Shown here: positions 58,820 through 64,000 of the stretch, piece by piece
How positions within the stretch are numbered: position 1 is the stretch's first letter
Layout: each line of letters begins with the position of its first letter
Assembly (NCBI RefSeq): GCF_001641335.1
Contig: NZ_LVEM01000001.1
Span: 1,586,580-1,650,579, forward strand
Origin: Bradyrhizobium stylosanthis
GTDB lineage: Bacteria; Pseudomonadota; Alphaproteobacteria; Rhizobiales; Xanthobacteraceae
DNA length: 64,000 nt
Reading direction: 5' to 3'
The notes under the pieces: model-generated
Databases searched by the model: none
What the model saw: only the letters and a program-made list of their open reading frames with translations
Told to the model about the DNA's origin: nothing
Translations under genes and position numbers: made by a program

Positions 58820-60136
58820 TCAGTTCTTCTCAATCCTGATGACCTGCGGCCGTCCGCTGATCACCTTGTCCTTCTGCACGGCGGCCAGCGCGCGGCGCAC
58901 CGCGTCCTCATGCGTCGCATAGGTGATCAGGATGACGGGCACGGGCACCGCCTTGCCGTCGGCCGACGCAGCACCGCCATTGGGATGACGCTGCACGATC
59001 GACTCGATCGAAATCTTCTGCTCCGCAAGCCGGGTCGCGATCGCAGCCGCAGTGCCCGGGAAATCGCGCGCCAAGAGGCGGATGTAGTAGCCGCCTTCAT
59101 GCCGCTCCATCGGCGCCTTCTTGGTGTCGCGCAAGTGCGAGATCGGCCGGCCGAACGGATTGGCGCGAATGCCGCGCGCGACGTCGGCGATGTCGGCGAC
59201 GACGGCGGAGGCCGTTGCAGCACCGCCAGCGCCTGGGCCGACCAGCGTGATCGGCGGAATGCCCTCGCCATCGATCGTGACCGCGTTGGTGACACCCATC
59301 ACCTGCGCGATCGAGGAGGATTTTGGAACCATGGTCGGATGCACGCGCTGCTCGATGCCCTTGGCGGTGCGAACCGCAACGCCGAGCAGCTTGAGCCGGT
59401 AACCGAGATCGTCGGCCGCGCGCAGATCTTCCGGCGCGATGGAGGAGATACCTTCGACATACACCGCGCTTTGAGCAACTTTCGTGCCGAAGGCGAGGCT
59501 GGCGAGAATGGCGAGCTTTTGCGCGGTGTCGTGGCCGTCGACGTCGAAGGACGGATTGGCCTCGGCATAGCCGAGCCGCTGCGCATCCTTCAGGCACTCG
59601 GCGAACGACAGGCCCTCCTGCTCCATCCGCGTCAGGATGTAATTGCAGGTGCCGTTGAGGATGCCGTAGACGCGGTTGATGCCGGTTCCGGCAAGACCTT
59701 CGCGCAACGTCTTGATGACGGGAATGGCAGCGCCCACCGCTGCCTCGAAATTCAGCGCGCCGCCGTGCTTTTCGGCGGCCTTTGCCAGCTTGATGCCGTG
59801 CTTGGCGAGCAGCGCCTTGTTGGCGGTGACGACCGACTTGCCGGCAGTGAGCGCAGCTTCGACCGCGGAGAGCGCGGGATCGCCCGCGCCGCCCATCAAC
59901 TCGACGAAGCAATCGACCTCGGGATGCGTGGCAAGAGCCAGCGGATCCTTGACCCATTCGACGCCGCGCAGATCGACGGCGCGCTTCTTGGCCTTCGAGC
60001 GCGCGGTGACAGCGACGACGCGAATGCTTCGGCCGCTGCGGCCCGCGAGCACGCGTCCCTGGGTTTCAATCAAACGGACGACTTCGGCACCCACGGTGCC
60101 AAGCCCCGCTATGCCCACTTTCAGGGGTGCGACCAT
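58820..60136 (-). CDS. hom: Homoserine dehydrogenase
   Basis: The 438-residue enzyme reduces aspartate semialdehyde to homoserine, leading to Met and Thr. It has the NAD-binding GLGTVGAEVVRLIE, catalytic segment KSVVTANKALLAKHG, YGILNGTCNYILTRMEQEG, PSFDVDGHDTAQKLAILASLAFG with the Asp/Lys pair, and a C-terminal ACT regulatory domain (YYIRLLARDFPGTAAAIATRLAEQKISIESIVQ). The ACT domain suggests threonine feedback. It follows the aminotransferase by 30 bases, so the two are probably cotranscribed. Confidence 0.97.
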   Translation of the reverse strand: MVAPLKVGIAGLGTVGAEVVRLIETQGRVLAGRSGRSIRVVAVTARSKAKKRAVDLRGVEWVKDPLALATHPEVDCFVELMGGAGDPALSAVEAALTAGKSVVTANKALLAKHGIKLAKAAEKHGGALNFEAAVGAAIPVIKTLREGLAGTGINRVYGILNGTCNYILTRMEQEGLSFAECLKDAQRLGYAEANPSFDVDGHDTAQKLAILASLAFGTKVAQSAVYVEGISSIAPEDLRAADDLGYRLKLLGVAVRTAKGIEQRVHPTMVPKSSSIAQVMGVTNAVTIDGEGIPPITLVGPGAGGAATASAVVADIADVARGIRANPFGRPISHLRDTKKAPMERHEGGYYIRLLARDFPGTAAAIATRLAEQKISIESIVQRHPNGGAASADGKAVPVPVILITYATHEDAVRRALAAVQKDKVISGRPQVIRIEKN

Positions 60137-60166
60137 GATGCTTTCAGAAAACCTGTCGAAGAGAAA

Positions 60167-61387
60167 TCAGCGCCGATTGGCGAGCGGAACCACGTTGTGC
60201 AACGTTTCGATGCCGCTTTCAAGGAAGCGGCGCACGCCGCGCGCGGCCTGCCTGATCCGTTGCTCGTTTTCCACCATGGCGATGCGGACATATCCTTCAC
60301 CATGCTCGCCGAAGCCGACGCCGGGCGACACCGCAACGCCGGATTTCTCCACCATCAGGGTCGCGAACTGCATGCTGCCGACGCTGCGGAAGGCTTCCGG
60401 CAGCGGCACCCAGGCGAACATCGAGGCCTCCGGCGGCGGAATCTCCCACCCCGCACGGCCGAACGATTCCACGAGCGCGTCGCGGCGCTTGCGGTAGGTG
60501 TCGCGCATTTCCTTGATGCAGTCGTCGGGACCGTTCAGCGCCGCGGTCGCGGCGACCTGCACCGGCGTGAAGGCGCCGTAATCGAGATAGGATTTGACGC
60601 GGGCGAGCGCTGCGATCACGCGCTCGTTGCCGACGGCAAAGCCCATGCGCCAGCCGGCCATCGAATAGGTCTTCGACATCGAGGTGAACTCGACCGTGAC
60701 GTCCATCGCGCCGGGCACCTGGAGCACCGAGGGCGGCGGATTGCTCTCGTCGAAATAGACCTCGGCGTAAGCGAGATCGGACAGGATCAGGATCTCGTGC
60801 TTCTTCGCGAAGGCGACGAGGTCCTTGTAGAAGTCGAGGCTCGCGACATAGGCGGTCGGATTCGAGGGGTAGCAGACGACGAGCGCGAGGGGCTTGGGGA
60901 TCGAATGCACGATCGCCCGCTCCACCGCCTCGAAGAATTGCGGCGTCGGCTCGGAGGGCACCGAGCGGATCACGCCGCCCGCCATCAAAAAGCCGAAGGC
61001 GTGAATCGGGTAGCTCGGGTTCGGACAGAGGATGACGTCGCCGGGCGCGGTGATCGCCTGCGCCACGTTGGCGAAGCCTTCCTTGGAGCCGAGCGTCGCC
61101 ACCACCTGGGTGTCGGGGTTCAGCTTCACGCCGAAGCGGCGGGCGTAATAGGCGGCTTGGGCGCGGCGCAGGCCGGGGATGCCGCGGGAGGCCGAGTAAC
61201 GGTCGGTGCGCGGCTTGCCAAGCGTCTCCTTCAGCTTCTCCAGCACATGCGGCGGCGCCGGCAGGTCCGGATTGCCCATGCCGAGATCGATGATGTCGGC
61301 CCCGGCGTTCCGCGCGGCCGCCTTGGCCCGGTTGACCTGCTCGAACACGTAAGGCGGAAGGCGGCGGATGCGGTAAAATTCTTCCAT
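60167..61387 (-). CDS. Class I/II PLP aminotransferase (AlaC/LL-diaminopimelate aminotransferase-like)
   Basis: The 406-residue enzyme is fold-type I: LPPYVFEQVNRAKAAARNAGADIIDLGMGNPDLPAP at the start, SRGIPGLRRAQAAYYARRFG, PNPSYPIHAFGFLMAGG, VVCYPSNPTAYVASLDFYK, the PLP lysine in EFTSMSKTYSMAGWRMGFAVG, and RIAMVENEQRIRQAARGVRRF. The subgroup covers glutamate-pyruvate transaminase AlaC and enzymes annotated LL-diaminopimelate aminotransferase. The conserved pairing upstream of hom suggests a role in alanine/aspartate-family metabolism. ATG 61387 gives the usual start MEEFYRIRRL; 16 extra residues upstream are unsupported. Confidence 0.93.
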   Translation of the reverse strand: MEEFYRIRRLPPYVFEQVNRAKAAARNAGADIIDLGMGNPDLPAPPHVLEKLKETLGKPRTDRYSASRGIPGLRRAQAAYYARRFGVKLNPDTQVVATLGSKEGFANVAQAITAPGDVILCPNPSYPIHAFGFLMAGGVIRSVPSEPTPQFFEAVERAIVHSIPKPLALVVCYPSNPTAYVASLDFYKDLVAFAKKHEILILSDLAYAEVYFDESNPPPSVLQVPGAMDVTVEFTSMSKTYSMAGWRMGFAVGNERVIAALARVKSYLDYGAFTPVQVAATAALNGPDDCIKEMRDTYRKRRDALVESFGRAGWEIPPPEASMFAWVPLPEAFRSVGSMQFATLMVEKSGVAVSPGVGFGEHGEGYVRIAMVENEQRIRQAARGVRRFLESGIETLHNVVPLANRR

Positions 61388-61601
61388 GGCTCTCTGGGCT
61401 CCGGGCAACCGGTCAGGACAGAATCGACTGGCCACGAGCGCCCATCACATAGGCACCCGCCCTCGCCGTAAAATGGCTCAACATCAAATACTTAGAGCAA
61501 TTTCTGGCGGCAGCGGCTGAAGTCGTTCGCCCTGACTCTCGGCTGAACTCAGGTCTTTTAGCACGGCATGGCGGGGGCGCCAGCGATTACGTTGCACTGC
61601 C

Positions 61602-61877
61602 TCATTTGGCATCCTTGGCGGCAACGGCCTGACGGTCCCGCGCGGCGGCGAGCTCAGCCTCGATCTTGGCGCGCTGGTCGGGGGTGATGACCGCCTGATC
61701 GCGATCCGGCGGCAGGTCATGCACCGGCAGATAGGTGCCGGGCTCCCTGGGATGGGCCTGCGCATCCGCAGGCGTGAGATCCGCGAGCTGACTCGAACAG
61801 CCGCCCAGCGCGAGCGCCGCCATCAGCAGCGCGCCGCGGATCGGCAGCGACTTTTGCAGGTCCCATAACGCCAACAC
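61602..61877 (-). CDS. Small lipoprotein
   Basis: The 91-residue product has a lipoprotein signal (LPIRGALLMAALALGGCSSQ) with the lipobox LGGC, so the mature protein is a lipid-anchored peptide of about 65 residues. It is Asp/Ala/Arg-rich (RAKIEAELAAARDRQAVAAK) and likely helical. The start codon is GTG 61877, with no strong ribosome site. It diverges from phaC across a 250-base gap. Function unknown. Confidence 0.75.
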   Translation of the reverse strand: MLALWDLQKSLPIRGALLMAALALGGCSSQLADLTPADAQAHPREPGTYLPVHDLPPDRDQAVITPDQRAKIEAELAAARDRQAVAAKDAK

Positions 61878-62131
61878 TTGGGAATTCCCCTACTCGTCCC
61901 AAAGCACGGCCCCGGGTAAGCCTACCCGACCCCGCGCCCAAGCTCAAACCATTGCTGCCCAAATGGTGCGAGCGAGAATAAAACCCCGCCGTCATCAACC
62001 CGCCCGGTGCGGCTTGATTATGACGGAACCAAGAAAACTTGTCGCAGTGCAGCACATCTTGGAGCGTGTTTAACGCCAAACGTGCGAGCTTCGCGGTGAC
62101 GAATACGGAATGAGTCGTTACTGTTCTGCGT

Positions 62132-63952
62132 ATGAGTACCGCCACGACCGACAAGCCCAGCTCCGGGGCAAACCCGTCCGAGACGAAGTTCGATGCGGAA
62201 GCCTTCGCGATGAATGTCGCGCGGGCGATGGAAAGCGGCGGCAAGGCGCTGGCCGCCTACCTCAAGCCGCGCGAGAGCGGCGAGGTGCAGGACCGCCCGC
62301 CGGCCGAGCTTGCCGAGGTCGTCAAGACCTTCACCTCGGTCGCCGAATACTGGCTGTCGGATTCGTCCCGCTCGTCGGATATGCAGACCAAGCTCGCCAA
62401 GGACTATCTCGACCTCTGGGGCTCGGCAGCACGGCGCATGGCCGGCCAGGACGCCGAGCCCGCGATCGCGCCCTCGCCGCGCGACAAGCGCTTTGCCGAT
62501 CCGGAATGGAAGTCGAACCAGTTCTTCGATTTCATGATGCAGCTCTACCTGCTCACGGCCAGATGGGCGCAGGAGCTGGTGCGCGACGCCGAACTCGATC
62601 CGCAGACCCGCCGCAAGGCCGAGTTCTACGTCCAGCAGGTCACCAACGCGATCTCGCCGTCGAACTTCGTGCTGACCAATCCGGAAGTGCTGCGCGAGAC
62701 GGTGGCGAGCAGCGGCGGCAATCTGGCGCGCGGCCTGAAGATGCTGGCCGAGGACATCGCGGCCGGCAAGGGCATGCTGAAGATCCGCCAGTCCAACCCG
62801 GACAATCTCGTCGTCGGCGTCAACATGGCGACGACGCCGGGCAAGGTGATCTACCAGAACGAGATGATGCAGCTGATCCAGTATTCTCCGACCACGGAGA
62901 ACGTGCTGCGCACCCCCCTTCTGATCGTGCCGCCGTGGATCAACAAGTTCTACATCCTCGATCTCAAGCCGGAGAAGTCCTACATCAAGTGGTGCGTCGA
63001 TCAGGGCATCACCGTGTTCGTGATCTCATGGGTCAATCCCGACAAGCGGCTCGGCAGCAAGAGCTGGGAAGACTACATGAAGGAAGGCCCGCTCACGGCG
63101 ATGGACGTGATCGAGAAGGTCACCGGCGAGATGAAGGTGCACACGGCAGGCTATTGCGTCGGCGGCACCATGCTCGCGACCACACTGGCCTGGCTTGCCG
63201 AGAAGCGTCGCCAGCGCGTGTCGTCGGCGACGTTCTTCGCGGCGCAGGTCGACTTCACCCATGCCGGCGATCTCCTCGTCTTCGTCGACGAGGACCAGAT
63301 TGCAGCCCTCGAGCAGGACATGAAGGCGGCCGGCGTGCTCGAAGGCTCGAAGATGGCGATGGCCTTCAACATGCTGCGCTCCAACGACCTGATCTGGTCC
63401 TACGTCGTCAGCAACTATTTGAAGGGCCAGCAGCCGAGCGCGTTCGACCTGCTGCACTGGAATTCCGACGCAACGCGCATGACCGCGTCGAACCACTCCT
63501 ATTACCTGCGCAATTGCTACCTGGAGAACCGCCTCTCGACCGGCACGATGGTGCTCGACAACACCCTGCTCGATCTCTCCAAGGTCAAGGTGCCCGTCTA
63601 CAACCTGGCCACCCGCGAGGACCACATCGCGCCCGCGGAATCGGTGCTGTACGGCTCGCAGTTCTTCGGCGGCCCGGTGAAATATGTGCTGTCCGGCTCG
63701 GGTCACATCGCTGGCGTCGTCAATCCGCCGGCCTCGAACAAGTACCAGTACTGGACCAACGACAACATCAAGGGTGTCACGGTCGCGGACTGGATGAAGG
63801 GCGCGGTCGAGCACAAGGGCTCGTGGTGGCCGGACTGGCGCGAATGGCTGGGCGGGCTCGATCCCGAGGAAGTGCCGGCGCGCATCGTCGGGAGCGAGAC
63901 GCTGCCCCCGATCGAGGATGCGCCCGGCAGCTACGTCAGGGTTCGCGCGTAG
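62132..63952 (+). CDS. phaC: Poly(3-hydroxyalkanoate) synthase, class I (PhaC)
   Basis: The 606-residue enzyme polymerises (R)-3-hydroxybutyryl-CoA into PHB. It has the PhaC N-terminal domain (residues 60-270, containing QLYLLTARWAQELVRDAELD), the alpha/beta-hydrolase core with lipase-like box GYCVGG carrying C342, and partners D497 (LATREDHIAPAES) and H525 (LSGSGHIAGVVNPP). Length and an intact N-domain indicate class I, which works without PhaE or PhaR subunits. The upstream 250 bases are shared with a divergent lipoprotein gene. No phasin or depolymerase gene is next to it in the window. Confidence 0.97.
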   Translation: MSTATTDKPSSGANPSETKFDAEAFAMNVARAMESGGKALAAYLKPRESGEVQDRPPAELAEVVKTFTSVAEYWLSDSSRSSDMQTKLAKDYLDLWGSAARRMAGQDAEPAIAPSPRDKRFADPEWKSNQFFDFMMQLYLLTARWAQELVRDAELDPQTRRKAEFYVQQVTNAISPSNFVLTNPEVLRETVASSGGNLARGLKMLAEDIAAGKGMLKIRQSNPDNLVVGVNMATTPGKVIYQNEMMQLIQYSPTTENVLRTPLLIVPPWINKFYILDLKPEKSYIKWCVDQGITVFVISWVNPDKRLGSKSWEDYMKEGPLTAMDVIEKVTGEMKVHTAGYCVGGTMLATTLAWLAEKRRQRVSSATFFAAQVDFTHAGDLLVFVDEDQIAALEQDMKAAGVLEGSKMAMAFNMLRSNDLIWSYVVSNYLKGQQPSAFDLLHWNSDATRMTASNHSYYLRNCYLENRLSTGTMVLDNTLLDLSKVKVPVYNLATREDHIAPAESVLYGSQFFGGPVKYVLSGSGHIAGVVNPPASNKYQYWTNDNIKGVTVADWMKGAVEHKGSWWPDWREWLGGLDPEEVPARIVGSETLPPIEDAPGSYVRVRA

Positions 63953-64000
63953 CGGACTCTGCCGCGCTCCTGTATAGACTCGCTCGCACCACAGCGACGA

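Noticed and set aside
58817..61471. 884-codon + strand ORF opposite hom and the aminotransferase
   Set aside because: It is antisense to two well-conserved genes, is Arg/His/Asp-rich without recognisable domains, and arises from the GC-rich codon bias of the other strand.
1..64000. CRISPR array or insertion sequence
   Set aside because: No regularly spaced direct repeats, no transposase or terminal inverted repeats with target duplication were seen; the palindromes found are REP-like.

Overview
This 64 kb chromosomal window is GC-rich and comes from an alphaproteobacterium of the Rhizobiales, most likely Bradyrhizobium. The pointers are a FixK-type Crp/Fnr regulator, an 82-residue protein built like the N-terminus of Rhizobiales porins, a class I PHA synthase, glpX-hom-aminotransferase in a row, short palindromic repeats between genes, and an EcfG-type (general stress) promoter match. 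There are no insertion sequences, integrases, rRNA genes or CRISPR arrays. One tRNA gene (Glu, UUC) is present.

Layout. 0-2.2 kb is a more AT-rich, partly decayed stretch: a 5'-truncated ORF, a tiny protein with four CxxCxGxG zinc knuckles, and a Sel1-type reading frame broken by two in-frame stops. 2.2-11 kb holds housekeeping and small membrane genes: glyoxalase I, GST, two PilZ proteins, tRNA-Glu, a fatty-acid desaturase, a PrsW-type protease and an HdeD-type protein. At 11.0-12.3 kb a DAHP synthase gene is preceded by what reads as a complete transcription attenuator, with a Tyr/Phe/Trp-rich leader peptide, mutually exclusive hairpins and a terminator. 12.7-15.6 kb carries the whole elongation factor P set (epmB, epmA, efp). 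15.6-28.3 kb contains an M23-like protein, a YedI/DUF808 protein, a MarR-controlled AhpD/cupin pair, a lytic transglycosylase, an aldolase-type protein, an SDR, recJ, a soluble chemoreceptor-like protein with inverted domain order, and an AraC regulator.

The most distinctive part is 28.8-43.1 kb: twelve same-strand, closely spaced genes transcribed away from the AraC gene. They encode a formylglycine-generating enzyme, its likely client sulfatase, a secreted HAD phosphatase, a Gly/Arg-repeat secreted protein, a DUF3302/HlyD pair, three consecutive DUF1254/DUF1214 periplasmic proteins, a SphA-like outer-membrane barrel, a Cache-type membrane adenylate cyclase, and an orphan NitT/TauT-type binding protein whose start overlaps the cyclase stop. 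I read this as an uncharacterised envelope system that captures, desulfates and senses an organosulfur or anionic compound.

43-47 kb has an L,D-transpeptidase, the FixK-like regulator, a glycosyltransferase and small proteins. Two of these genes share a similar ~77 bp leader. 47-54 kb is a catabolic operon (tripartite tricarboxylate transporter TctABC, a PdxA-like dehydrogenase, a class III CoA-transferase, an enoyl-CoA hydratase) divergent from a GntR/FCD repressor, with mirror-image operator candidates between them. 54-64 kb ends with a Tat-exported metallo-beta-lactamase-fold hydrolase, an NmrA-like reductase, a cupin, a haloacid dehalogenase, glpX, hom, an aminotransferase, a lipoprotein and phaC.

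Start sites were chosen by Shine-Dalgarno position and family length. Functions are inferred from motifs readable in the translation; no database search was run.
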